Below, one piece after another: positions 35,515-45,740 of a DNA stretch of 64,000 nucleotides (its first letter is position 1; the number at the start of each line of letters is the position of its first letter). This DNA comes from Eutreptiella sp. 'Long Island Sound 2002'. Lineage: Eukaryota > Euglenozoa > Euglenophyceae > Eutreptiales > Eutreptiaceae. Under the pieces are notes generated by a model. That model was not told the DNA's origin, did not search any database, and saw only the letters and a program-made list of their open reading frames with translations. The stretch spans positions 72,074,719 through 72,138,718 of the forward strand of contig OZ038379.1 of NCBI GenBank assembly GCA_964036045.1, written 5' to 3'. The position numbers and the translations under genes are program-made.

Positions 35515-37499
35515 TCACTGCATGTTCTCCAATCTTCTTCGAACGTTTCGCAGCGTGTCGGCCTCTCTCTGTTCCTCCAACACACTGCGTTGGGGGATCA
35601 GCTCCGACAGTTTTCGCTTGAAACCAGCCTTAAGTGGCCCCTGCTGCGTTCGCACCAACAACACAGACACAAGGACTTGTTTGTAGTGGTTAGAACCCTT
35701 TGGAATTAGAAGAGACGGTGGAAAGTTAGGTACACCCCTGCGCGGCCAATGCGCCTGAATTGTAGAAGGAGGCTCAGCACACCACCTAACCCAAGGCACA
35801 TATACACGCTCTGCGTTCAAGTAAGCAGTTAACCGCTGACGCACGGAATTGACAAAGGAATTGGGGATTTTACAGACGTTCACCCTGTGACCTTCTTTGC
35901 GAATAGTGATGAGCTGATACAGATCGTCAACATCTTCAATGGTTACTGCACCTCTGTTTAGGCCCTTCTTTGTCACAAGGCTGGAAAGCAGACTTTGACA
36001 AAATTCTTCGGCAAAAGCCTGTCCAGGCATGGCTGTGTGCCATGCAGTGTGGCACAAAGTGCAGTTGCAACAGTGCGTTCGTATTTTAAAAGTGTGTCCC
36101 CCATGTTCAAACGGTCTAACAGACACATAACAATCTGCAATCCCTCAGAAGCAAAAACACCCGTGTTGGCCGTCTCCCCAGCCCAATTGCACTGCCTAAC
36201 GAGGTGTCCTAGGTACAGTAACATGGGACAGTATTGTGTTAACAGAACCTGCAGGGCCTTACACACAGCGTAACGGAGGCGATTTTGCCGATTTGCAGGA
36301 CGTGCCAGCTCAAGGGAACGACATTTTCGGTTAAGGCGCCGTATGTGGGGGCCCATACCCAACAGCAGTGCACCAACAGTTATCTGCATTGTGATCAGCT
36401 TGGGAAAACAGGGGACCGTGTCACCGCTGCGCAACAAACCCTTACGGAAAAAAGTCACAATCGGCCAAAGTGAGCGAAATGTTTGTGTAACGCAAAATTT
36501 GTACGCGTGCCAGAAACCATAGAATATAGAGTGTGAACGTTAAAAAAGCCGGACGTTCCAACCCGTTGTTTTTTCACCGTACATCATCTTACAAATGCGG
36601 TAATGGATGTTCTCATCACATAGAACAGGGACAACTGGTCGGGTGTGCTGCGCCAAGTCCCTAGTAAATTGCAGTAGGTTGAGAAGCGATAGGTTGTCGC
36701 TTACCTTTTCTTTGCATAGACAAAGGGGTCGGCAATGTGGTCCCTTGGCAGGCACAGGGCGAATAATGTCAAGCGTTGCCCTAATGTTTCGCACAACAGG
36801 TCGCGTGCTTGCAAATCCCAGATCGTGCAGGATACGTGCAAACGTTCCCTCGGTGTTTCCCAGCATGCGTGCAACAACAGGAACACGCCGTTCAAGGTCT
36901 TCGAGGCTAGGATGACCATGCCAGTAGCGCGGTGCATCCTTCAGTAGCAACACAGCCAACGCTGTTGCGTTCAGGCTTTTGTCGTTCTTGTCAGGATTTG
37001 TGGTAAACTGTTTTTTGTACCAGTTGTCCATCCACAACACAACCCACTGTTGGTGTATTTTGTCCCATGTAGTCTGTAACCTGACTGCGGCCCTCTCCTT
37101 CAGCGAAGGTGCGCTGTATCGCGCCAGACCTGACCTTGCAAAAATGCGACGCTGCGCCCTACTTCCCTCTACCGCAACAACTGACTTTGGTTTTCCCTGG
37201 TATGGAACTGCGCGGTTGCGCATCAGCAAAAAAAGGCGCCAGGCCTCCTCTATCAAAACACCAACCCATCTCTTGCCTTCTGCCGCAATCCCCTCTTCAA
37301 CGCTGCAACGCGTCCGCTCATTTTTGCGCAGACGCAAAAAAAACACAAACAACAATCGCGCGCCCTCGTCCCCCTGTTTTAGCCCTTCCCACAGTTCTTC
37401 TGCCGTGTGGTACGGCGGTTCCTCTGAGCAGACATCGCGGAAAACTCTGGATGCTGCGACCACTGTCTTCTCAAGGTCCACCCATTTTCGCAGGGGCAT
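35515..37499 (-). pseudogene. TIR element gene A: large unknown protein, candidate transposase
   Basis: Runs from ATG at 37499, just after a 3' splice-like TTCTTCACAG, to TGA at 35517-35515. N-terminal 320 residues: MPLRKWVDLEKTVV, an Arg/Trp-rich middle (KIHQQWVVLWMDNWYKKQF), then PVVPVLCDENIHYRICKMMYG and WNVRLF. An in-frame TAA follows (36542-36540). The same frame then resumes as IFYGFWHAYKFCVTQTFRSL, which is clearly the continuation, then PKLITMQITVGALLLGMG. A frame change near 36030 leads to the C-terminal part, EDVDDLYQLITIRKE and RKLSELIPQRSVLEEQREAD. The Asp/Glu and W-H-x-x-K-like motifs resemble those scattered in DDE-type transposases, but I cannot assign a family. Two lesions make this copy defective. 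Confidence 0.55.
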
Positions 37500-37509
37500 G
37501 GTTGCTGTG

Positions 37510-38359
37510 AAGAATAATTGCGTACCTGTATCTATGTAAAAATCGCTGTTTGAAAAACTTTCTTGATTTCAAACATCAACCTGTCACTCAGTTTTCGCGC
37601 GACCAATTATTCTGTGATTCGCTTGTCGCATGCACCATTTTCGGTTACCTGTAACTGGCTGGTGATCCCACATTTGACTAGTTAATCCTGATTGCGGTAC
37701 CCAGTTGCGGCGCGCTTCTATCGCTGTTGGGCAGTGAAGTCAGCGGTGACCAAAGTATGAAAACCAGAGATGCCGGCGGGACCTGTATGGGCGCCCATGC
37801 AGCAGCGCCGCATCAAGGGAATGTACATGCTGTGTAGTTGGTGGATCTGTCCAATTTTGGTTTCTATGAGCGCTTGTGACCTCCATTGCGCGAGGCCTCG
37901 CGCAATGATCACCTAAACTTCAATGTTTCTCATGCGCCGTTCCATGCGCGAGGCCTCGCGCTTGAAACTGCAGTTTGTTCCGGAACATTTATACTTTTCA
38001 AGATTCTTGGGTACACCATTGTTGCAGTTTATTCGTTAATAGATCTATCTATATCACGCAATCCTGATAATGGTACTGAAGTTACGTGTCTTAATACGAC
38101 AGGGTTCCATTTTTCGACAACCTGCCTAATGCGTCGTGCTGTAGCACATTAATCTGACACAAATGAACGTCTTTGCGCGAGGCCCCGCGCAAAGAATGAT
38201 CACCAAACAATACTTTTCCCTGTCTCGCCCATGGGACACATCATTCTCATAGAAATATTTAATACGCCATACTTGTTTGCGACGCTTTTAAAATATCCAG
38301 CGAAACAACTCTTTTTCGATGCCTTTTGAAACCTGTCATTTTCCTACCTTTTCCTTCGT
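37510..38359 (-). other. 5' region of the TIR element with three palindromes and probable introns
   Basis: Upstream of gene A on the minus strand. Candidate introns: GTATTG (38213) to GTGTCAG (38154), palindrome 38175-38190, 21 nt from the acceptor; GTATAA (37994) to GTTTAG (37913), palindrome 37946-37961; and GTGATC (37912) to CTCATAG (37864), palindrome 37888-37903. The last two abut as AG|GT. Short coding pieces such as QIHQLHSMYIPLMRRC (37850-37800) may be N-terminal exons but cannot be joined with confidence. Confidence 0.35.
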
Positions 38360-38388
38360 TTTTGACCATGCAGCTTGAGCCGCCTAAG
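38360..38388 (-). repeat. Right terminal inverted repeat
   Basis: Reverse complement begins CTTAGGCGGCTCAAGC; followed by the TATTT target duplication at 38389-38393. Confidence 0.9.
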
Positions 38389-38843
38389 TATTTCTTGCCC
38401 ACACACTGCGCTCTGCAATCAGCTGATCCTCTCTCCAATAGGCCAACTTGCCCAGCCGCTGCGGGCACCCCTCCAGGGGGAGTCACCGTCGCCCGTCCCC
38501 GTGGCCCTCCCCTCCATCAGGTCCTAGTTGGTAGGGCGGGGCCGCTCATACGGCACAATGCGTTGCAGTTTGTTCTCCTGCAGGTGATGTGGTGACCTTA
38601 TCTGTCCCTTCTTGACCCCATTTGCCATACCCTTCCCATTGTCTGTTGCGCGCTCCATTTCTTCGCCTGCCCCCTCCCTGTCGTGCCCCTTGCGTCGCGC
38701 TCGCCGCCACTCTTGTGTGCGCTGTCTCTGCATCTGGTCTCTTGTCATTGCGGTCCTGCCTGGCTGCCCGCACCTCTCTCCCCCTCTCTCTGCTCCATCC
38801 TCTCACTCCCATCCCCTAAGTTTGACTTTTGACATGTATCATA

Positions 38844-39431
38844 TCAAATGCTGCACGAAGAGCTCGCAGGACTGCCCCACCCAAGCACTCTCTCGAAGAG
38901 GACGCTGGGGGTCACACAGAAATGCCGGTCCATCTGATCAAGCAGGTCAGGTACCTGCAGCCAGTCCTCGTGGGCGTAGACCTGCGTTGTCATCACCGGC
39001 CCGTTGTCGAGACCTTGGTCCTGGATGTGAATCCCGACGCCCTCCAAAGTCTCGCAGAACGCCATGCGCAGCCCCCGGAGGCAGAGCAGCCTGAACAGGA
39101 TGTACAGCCCGCTCTCGCGCGCCCAACAGTGCAGCCCGCGTGTCAGCTGGCGGTGTGGCATCCCGTCGCTGAGAACGTAGCAGATTTTTTTCAGGTGCAC
39201 AGTCCGGTGCTGGGGACCCAGTTGCTCAGTTTCTGCCACGTTGGCATCCAGGACCACCGCGTACCGGAGGTCGTGCAGCACCAGCTGCGTGACCAGCGCG
39301 ATGTCCCCGAAGAACATCATGACCTGAGCCTCCGGGTCAGCCCGGCCCAGGACTGCACATCCAGCAGATCCACCGTCCGTGGCAACCCAAAGACCAAGGC
39401 CGCCCGGTGCTGATACTGTGAGCTCAAACAC
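38844..39431 (-). pseudogene. Possible endonuclease-type fragment of a non-LTR element
   Basis: A 195-residue minus-strand frame. RYAVVLDANVAETEQLG may correspond to the GDFN block of AP-type endonucleases, and IHIQDQGLDNGPVM to the terminal 'D.G.SDHRPV' block, with roughly the expected spacing. The match is weak, the key Asn/His residues are not all present, and neither an RT nor an N-terminal endonuclease half follows in frame. Listed because it is the only structured reading in this pyrimidine-rich stretch. Alternative: an unrelated frame favoured by composition. Confidence 0.25.
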
Positions 39432-40003
39432 ATCAATCGTTCCAGCAAACCTTGCAGCGCCCCCTCCTCATCCTCAACATACTCTGGTGCTTGCGCTCAG
39501 CCCTGGCCGTTCACAGGGACTAGCCTTATGGCAACGAGCGACCTGGTTCCTGTCAATCATCATGTTGCCCTGTACTGATTGCCCCCCCTGTGCTACGCGT
39601 CTGGCTGGTCCTATGTCTCCCGCCTCAGTACCACCCCTCCCTCTGCAGCATCTCCCTCAGCATCTGCACCCTTGGCCTTCTCCCCCTATCCCTTGGACTG
39701 TCCAGCTCCACCCCTGGGAGCGCTTCTGCAAGCATCCTCCTCCACCTCCCCTCCATCATCTCCGGCCCCGTGTGCTGTGGCCTGCCCGCCCTGTGGACCA
39801 GGTCCCGGAAAGGGTGCTTGCTGTGCCGCTGTCACCCTCTCATTCTCCCAGCCCACCTCACGTGGCGGACTAACTTCGCAACCTCCTCCGCCCTCCCCTC
39901 TGGACCGTCACTGGCTCCCTCCGTGCGACGTTCAGCACAAAATGCCGGGGCAGCAGGGACTCTGAACAACGGTCTGTCGGCGTGGGCTCTGGGCTGGGGC
40001 TGG

Positions 40004-40702
40004 TCAGCCGCGACCCTCCTGCTGCACCCTCCTTTCCCCGCTCCTTGACCCGGCGCGGCTTTCACTGTCATCAGAGTCACTGTCGTCACTGTCTGCTCCC
40101 GTCCCCCCCTTTTCGTCGGGGGGGGTGTCCCCCTCCAGGTCTGGGATGACCCGGGTCCCCTTGCGGGCCGCCGGCGCCTCCTGCCCCCTGATCCTGCATT
40201 CGTGCTCTGCCACCACCCTTCCCTTCTTCTCCAGCCTCGCTGCCTCGCCCGTGATTCTCCTCGGGGCCCGCTCCTGCACCTCCTGCTCTGGCGGGATACC
40301 CGGCTGCCTGAACAGTTGCAGGGGGTGGCAACTCTCCGTCCCCTGGCCCTCCTGCGCGCGCTCCTGTTGTGGCTCGCTGTCTCGCTCTGCCCGCTCCACC
40401 CTCCCTACCCTTCTCCGAACTTCTGCCGGGGCGCGCTGCAGCTCCTCGACAGCCTCCGCCTCCCTCCCCCTCGGGGTGCCCTGCGTGCTTGCCAGCGCCC
40501 CAGCCTCCCTGTCCGCCGCACCCGTCGCCTGTGCCTCCCTCTCCTGCAGCCTCCTCTCTTCATCCCCTACCCTGTCCCATGCTCTCCAGAGTTCCTCTTC
40601 CTTCCCTGCTGGCGCAGTCCACACGGCCCGAATGGCCTGGAAGTGCTGCAGCATGGGTGCTGGCCGCAGCGCATCCGGGTACATTCGTTGGGGGGGGTAC
40701 AC
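40004..40702 (-). pseudogene. Charged coiled-coil ORF, possibly a non-LTR ORF1
   Basis: A 232-residue minus-strand frame rich in Glu, Arg and Ala with heptad-like stretches (DEERRLQEREAQATG; EEVQERAP-type segments) and an acidic repeat DSDDSDSDDSE near the C-terminus. No zinc knuckle or RRM is visible. Sense-strand purine richness matches the neighbouring minus-strand element. Could equally be a compositional frame. Confidence 0.3.
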
Positions 40703-41699
40703 TGGCAGGAGCGCCGGGTACGGCGACGTGGGGAACGATAGGATGACACCACTCTACCACCAGCCTCCCCCCTTCCCCCATCACACAGGGGCCCCCATAT
40801 GCCCTCCCACACCCACCTCCCCTTGACCCTTGCCTCCTGCGCCTCGCTGCCCTGCCTTCCCTTTGCCCCCCCCCTCCTTTGCGTGCCCCCCCCTTCGCGC
40901 CTCCCCGGTACGATGTGCACCTTACCTACTGTGCCCCGTCCTTCCGCTCTCCACTTGGCAGCTCTTACCTCCCTCACCTTCAGTTGTTCCTTTCTGTTTT
41001 CCGTTCTCCTTCCCTCCTTCCGGCACCCGCGGGCCGTGCTGCCCCGCCCTCGCATTGTCGCCTGGCCCCCGCCTCTCCTCATCTCCCCCGTCTACCCGCC
41101 CTTCTGGGCGTCTTCCGCTGCCTCCTCAGCGCGTCCCCGGCCCGCTCCGTCCTACCATTGTGTCGTCCCCTTGACTGCTGCGGATGTACTCACTGGTACC
41201 TCTGTCCCGCTCCCTTACCTTGCAGCCCCGTGGTCCTCTTGGCTCCTGGTACGGCCCCCTCGCCCTTACCTGCTAACCATTTCCGCACTTTCCCCCCTGT
41301 GCGCCCGCTTGTGCCCACTTGGCCTGTCTCTCCCGATCCCGACCGTGCTTTCCCTCCTTTACCCTCCCCCTTCCCCTGCAAATCTGGGAGAATTGACTTC
41401 ATGGCAGCCGCAGGCACATTGGGTGCCGCCCGCTGCCTCTGGCCTCCTGCCACTGCCATCACTCCCCCTCTCGTCCGCCTCCTCCTGCGACACCTCGAGA
41501 ATGTCGGGTACCACCGATGCGCTGGCCCAGACGCACTCTGCCGGCTGAACTGGTCTGCCCGTCGCCCTGTCCCCTCGGGGTCGGCCTGTACTTCCCCTTC
41601 CGACCAGCTCCCTCCGCGTCTACCGCCGCGTGCCCAACCCTTACGTCCTCGTGTCCGCTGCCGGCCTCGCCTCGAGTGCCTCCCCCATGACCGCGCCCT

Positions 41700-42720
41700 C
41701 CTGCCCCTGTCCTGCGGCCCCCTTGCCCGCCGCTACACCAAGCTGCTACATGAGGCCATGAGCACAGGGCTGGTGTTCCAGGTGTACACCATATGTGACA
41801 GGCTGGGGGCAAGGAGCATGCCGCTGTTCATGCATCTCGCGAAGCAGGAGTCACATCGAGCGGGCGTAGGGAATCATGAGGCGGATGGAAGGGCACAAAT
41901 GGTGGACATGCAACAGGAGCCAGAATGAAGGGTGCCGGAGGGGAACGAACACCTCCACATGATGCACATATCATCAGGGGTGCGGGAAGAGGACAGAGCC
42001 GGATGGGTCGGCGAGGAGCACAGGGTCAGAAGAGAATTAAGAGTGTACCCGCAGCCAGTGCAAATGCTGGCGCAGGTGAGGGGGGGGCCGGAGGTGGTCA
42101 GGCTGAGCAGATATTCGGAGGACGAGGTTGGGCCGTAGGTCCACTTCCCCAACTTCCTGAGACCGAAGACACTGCCCAAAGGCTGCAAATCAAACGGCAC
42201 CCGGCCATCACGTGTGAAGTGCAAGTGTGTGAAAGAATAATGCGGTTGTACTCGCATAGGGGTCTGGAACTGCTGGAGGAGTACATGCGGTGCCAGTGTG
42301 GCAAAGAGTTCCAGACGTACGAGTACGTCATGCAATCTGAGCAGTATCAGGAGGTAGACAGGCCAATGGTGAGGGACCACGCCATCCCGCTGCTCAAGGG
42401 GAAGCGAAGAGATGGAGTTGGAGATCAGGAGAGAGAAGGTCATCACAAACGATTGCGGCACGTGGTAATTCGGAAGTCACCGTGGTGGGTGCTCCAGGAG
42501 CAGACATTAGAGCCAGATGTCATCGCATACAGGTTGCTGAGGTGCGCAATAGAACAGCTGCAAGAGCGCATGATGTGCAGGCAGGTACAGCTGGAGGCAC
42601 GTGCAGAGGACATGCAGGACCCGGTCACCAAGAGGATAGAAATCGGGTTGATTCCAACTGGACTCGCGGTTGGGGCACAGGGAGGGGGCAGGCGAAGGGG
42701 CGGAACACGCAGTCGGGGTA
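41700..42720 (+). pseudogene. RNase H C-terminal half and C-terminal domain of a non-LTR element, inverted segment
   Basis: ARRYTKLLHEAMSTGLVFQ, then FMHLAKQESHRAGVGNHEADG (41827-41889), aligns with HIIKQESHPNAYGNGRADTQ of family Y (59620-59680) and gives the last RNase H motif (H, N, A-D). After a frame change, VPEGNEHLHMMHISSGVRE continues. A zinc-finger-like patch, MRCQCGKEFQTYEYVMQ (42286-42336), sits where family Y has its Cys/His finger. The RNase H N-terminal half is not on this strand upstream: it lies on the minus strand at 43.5-44.1 kb. Confidence 0.6.
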
Positions 42721-43399
42721 CAAAGGGAGCGCCTGATGGCCTCCAGGCAGCGGAGGATCGGACATGTGTCAGAGCCATGGAGAAGAGGGGGCGGAGGAGG
42801 CCTGGTTGTCGCAAAAGGGGAAGGTGGGCCTACAGAAAAAGGGAGGTAGGTTGGCAGCGGGAGGGGAAAGCGCAGGAGAGGCCGTCAGGGGAAAGAAAAA
42901 AAGAGGGCGGCCAACTACGGCGTAGCGGTGGAGCTGCAGGAGGAAAGGGAGAACAGACAAGCAGGACAGACCAGGGGCATCAGGCGTGTAAGCCCTGAGG
43001 TGACACGTGACGCCATGGGGTGCAAGGACTGGAGCGAGCAGGAGCAAGGGTCGGACAAGGGCATGCGTAGGGGGCAGTGCAACCAGGGTTGGGAGCACGT
43101 GGACTAGACCGTTAAAGATGCGCCAAGGGGGCAGGATCCCCGCAGCGGTGTCAAGGAAAATGGGGCCCAGCAGCGGTACAGTACAACGGGTACAAGAAAC
43201 AGGGGCAACCAAGGCGGCGGAGAAAGCAGTCTGGAGACTACGGGTACGTAGGACAGGAGAGCACAAAGGGCGCTCGAGCCTCAAAGCGGCGTACGCCGCT
43301 TGCGGGGCACACGTAAGGAGGATGGACGGTAGCACAATGACAGTAACCCTCCAATGTACTGCAGCGCAATGTCACACATGCCCGAGCGGAAGTGCAGCT

Positions 43400-44131
43400 C
43401 ATCTTCAGCGGTGATCGCCACGCAGCCGCTGCAGGCGCTGGGGGGGTTCGCGGGGGCAGTGTTGGTGAAGGTGCGGGTTGAGGTGGCCCATATGCAGGAG
43501 GCTTCCTGCCTGCCGCCCTCTGCACTGGCTCGCGTCCGCATCCACCACCATCCACACTTCTGTTATCCCGGAGTACCCCAACCACGTCCGCCACCGTTTG
43601 AACTCCTCCATGTGACGCGGCTCTGTACAGCAATTTGTCGAGGATGACTTCTGTCACCTATCTCAACCCCTTGACCTGTACCTCTGCCGCCCCCGCCTTG
43701 AAGGGTTGTCCCTCTTTCCCCGACCCGTCCAGAAACACCACTATCCTACCATCTGTGGGCTCTGGTACGCGTGCCACCTCCTTCGGGTAGTAGCAGTAAA
43801 CCGTGTGCCGGCCAATGTCATACGTGCGCACCCGTGCATGGATGCTTATTTCTTTCACACCCTTGTACACTGCCGAACTATTGTCTGTCCGTACACTCCA
43901 GTCTTTTGTAACCACCACTCCGTGACACCACGCCCTGTCTCCTGATGCCCTGCCCTGCTCGAGGGTCGCCTGTACCAGAACCAGGTACCACACTTTGTCT
44001 GTCGGTAATCTGTGCACCATCAGCCTGATCCGGCTTGCACGTTCACCACAATTTTGACCCACCGGCACCAAGGGCGCCTCCTGCACGAGCCAGACCTTAT
44101 CTGCCATCTTGAAGCATACCATTATCCTCAT
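43400..44131 (-). pseudogene. RNase H N-terminal half of a non-LTR element
   Basis: VWYLVLVQATLEQGRASGD through DIGRHTVYCYYPKEVARVPE aligns with the pre-RNase H segment of family Y (LFHLMYAYITQGRPDRG on). It is followed by DGRIVVFLDGSGKEG (first catalytic Asp, ~43710) and, after a frame change, by TEVWMVVDADAS (third catalytic Asp, ~43555), equivalent to IWVVVDATID in Y. Reading stops making sense just after this point, exactly where the plus-strand fragment at 41.7 kb would continue. Confidence 0.6.
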
Positions 44132-44890
44132 CTAGCAAACCTCTCACAGTCTCCCAGCCTATCTGGAACCCTGCTCTTATCCCCTCTTGATCCTTCCCCC
44201 AGCACCCCTCCATGTCCTCCTGGGCCCCTTAGTCACCATGCACTACCGGGGGCAGGCGTAGCACTGGTTGCCACCACTGCCCCCGGAATTCTGTAGTGCG
44301 CATGGTCGCTGTAGAAAAATGTCTATTTTGTCGCGCGATCGCAGCAGAAGAATATAAAAAATCACGAATGAAACGCACAACCAGCAAAAAAAAAGCGCAA
44401 AATCGATTTTTCCGACCTCAGAAACCCCCAAGAACATTTTACGCCGCTGTTTGGCGAGGTCGCAAAATTTAGGACACTCACAGAAAAAGCAGAACAACAG
44501 AGTCGCGACGGCGACGAAGTTGAGCGTTGCATGCCCCAAAACACCTAGCAAAGTGCGTGCCCTAGGCGCTAGGGACTTGTGCGCGCTCCAACAACAAAGA
44601 AGAAGACTAGAGGCGAGAGTAGGGCCAAAACGATGGCCTTCGGCCAGGGAGTGGTTGTCATGGGGGGCTAACGGTCCTGTCCTGCGGTGCAAAGCGGGGC
44701 AACCATGACAACCGCTCTTACACACCAACCCCCCTATTTTTGTAGCGCAAAAGAGACGCCAAGACGGGAAAGCGGAACGTTGCGTGCCCCAAATCACTTA
44801 GCAAAGTGCATGCAATAGGAGTAGGGGACTTGTGCGCGCCCCAACACCAACCAAAGAAAGAGTGGCATATGCCGCCATGCATGCATTAAG
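44132..44890. other. No supported gene
   Basis: AT-richer transition between the broken non-LTR element and the tandem repeats. Frames on both strands lack motifs. The words GTTGCATGCCCCAAA...ACTTAGCAAAGTGC and related sequence recur at 44525-44575 and 44785-44830, an imperfect ~260-bp spaced repeat. Confidence 0.4.
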
Positions 44891-44895
44891 ACACG

Positions 44896-45592
44896 CTTAC
44901 TCTTGGGCGTCGCATAAAACAAAGAGTCCAAGACAAAGGGAAAAAGTAGCGTGGGAGTCCCAAGGTACAACGAGTAAGTACCTTGTACCGCCTTGCATGC
45001 ATTAAGACACGCTTACTCTTGGGCGTCGCAAAAAACAAAGAGTCCACAGAGCCGTGCCTCCCGCCCCCTAACACGCCGTATAGGTAAAGAAAAACGCATC
45101 ACGAGCGGCGCGTAAACACCGAAGAAATGGATAACTAACACGCCACAACCTCCGACTTGCACGCTTCCTCTTCCTTTGTCCTTCTCCATGTACCTCCCCA
45201 CCCACCTTTGAGCCCATAAAGACACGCTTACTCTTGGGCGTCGCAAAAAACAAAGAGTCCAAGACATAAAGCATAAGTAGCATAGCATGAATGCATTAAA
45301 CGAACACGCCTACTCTTGGGCGTCGCAAAATACAAAGAGTCCGCAAACCAGCGGTTAAGTAGCATATGCCGCCATGCAAGCATTAAGACACGCTTACTCT
45401 TGGGGGTCGCAAAAAACAAAGAGTCCAAGACATGAAGAATAAGTGGCATAGCATGAATGCATTAAACAAACACGCGTACTCTTGGGCGTCGCAAAATGCA
45501 AAGAGTCCGCAAACCAACGCGTAAATGGCATACACCGCCATGCATGCATTAAGACACGCTTACTCTTGGGCGTCGCCAAAATCAAAGAGTCC
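44896..45592. repeat. Tandem repeat with conserved hairpin segment
   Basis: Seven copies of a 34-bp core, TACTCTTGGGCGTCGC through CAAAGAGTCC (44896, 45012, 45227, 45309, 45392, 45475, 45558), plus a partial copy near 45651. The last five are spaced 82-83 bp. Two spacer types alternate (one with GCATGAATGCATTAAA, one with GCCGCCATGCA), giving a ~165-bp dimer. ACTCTT and AAGAGT inside each core can pair as a hairpin stem. Confidence 0.8.
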
Positions 45593-45740
45593 AAAACGGG
45601 AGGAATCAATCAGACACCATAAGAAGCAATGTGTAAAGAAAAATGTTTCCGCAAAAACAAAGAGTCCGCAACGACGCGGCCACGGTATGGCACACGCGAG
45701 CACGCACCCACACCCACACCGCACACACCACACAACACAC

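Larger units (their letters stand above)
32419..38190. repeat. Ten dispersed GCGCGAGGCCTCGCGC palindromes
   Basis: Copies at 32419-32434, 32527-32542 (imperfect), 33401-33416 (one off), 34539-34554, 34899-34914 (one off), 35443-35458, 35499-35514, 37888-37903, 37946-37961 and 38175-38190 (one off). Several extend to TTGCGCGAGGCCTCGCGCAA. All lie outside the coding exons I can define. I noticed none outside this element. Confidence 0.9.
32076..38388 (-). mobile_element. 6.3-kb TIR DNA element with TATTT target duplication
   Basis: 29-bp terminal inverted repeats with one mismatch (32076-32104 and 38360-38388), starting CTTAGGCGGCTCAAG, are flanked on both sides by TATTT (32071-32075 and 38389-38393). 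Inside are two minus-strand multi-segment genes (A, 37499-35515; B, 35279-32569) that match no transposase family I recognise. Ten copies of a GCGCGAGGCCTCGCGC palindrome are spread through the non-coding parts. A 5-bp duplication with non-CAC ends is not diagnostic of a superfamily. Both genes are damaged, so this copy is probably not autonomous now. Confidence 0.85.

Noticed and set aside
32419-38190. CRISPR-like array
   Set aside because: The palindromes are irregularly spaced by hundreds to thousands of bases, lie in eukaryotic introns and have no cas genes.
39379-41548. Long plus-strand Pro/Leu/Ser-rich ORFs
   Set aside because: Shadows of pyrimidine-rich sequence; the opposite strand has the more protein-like readings.
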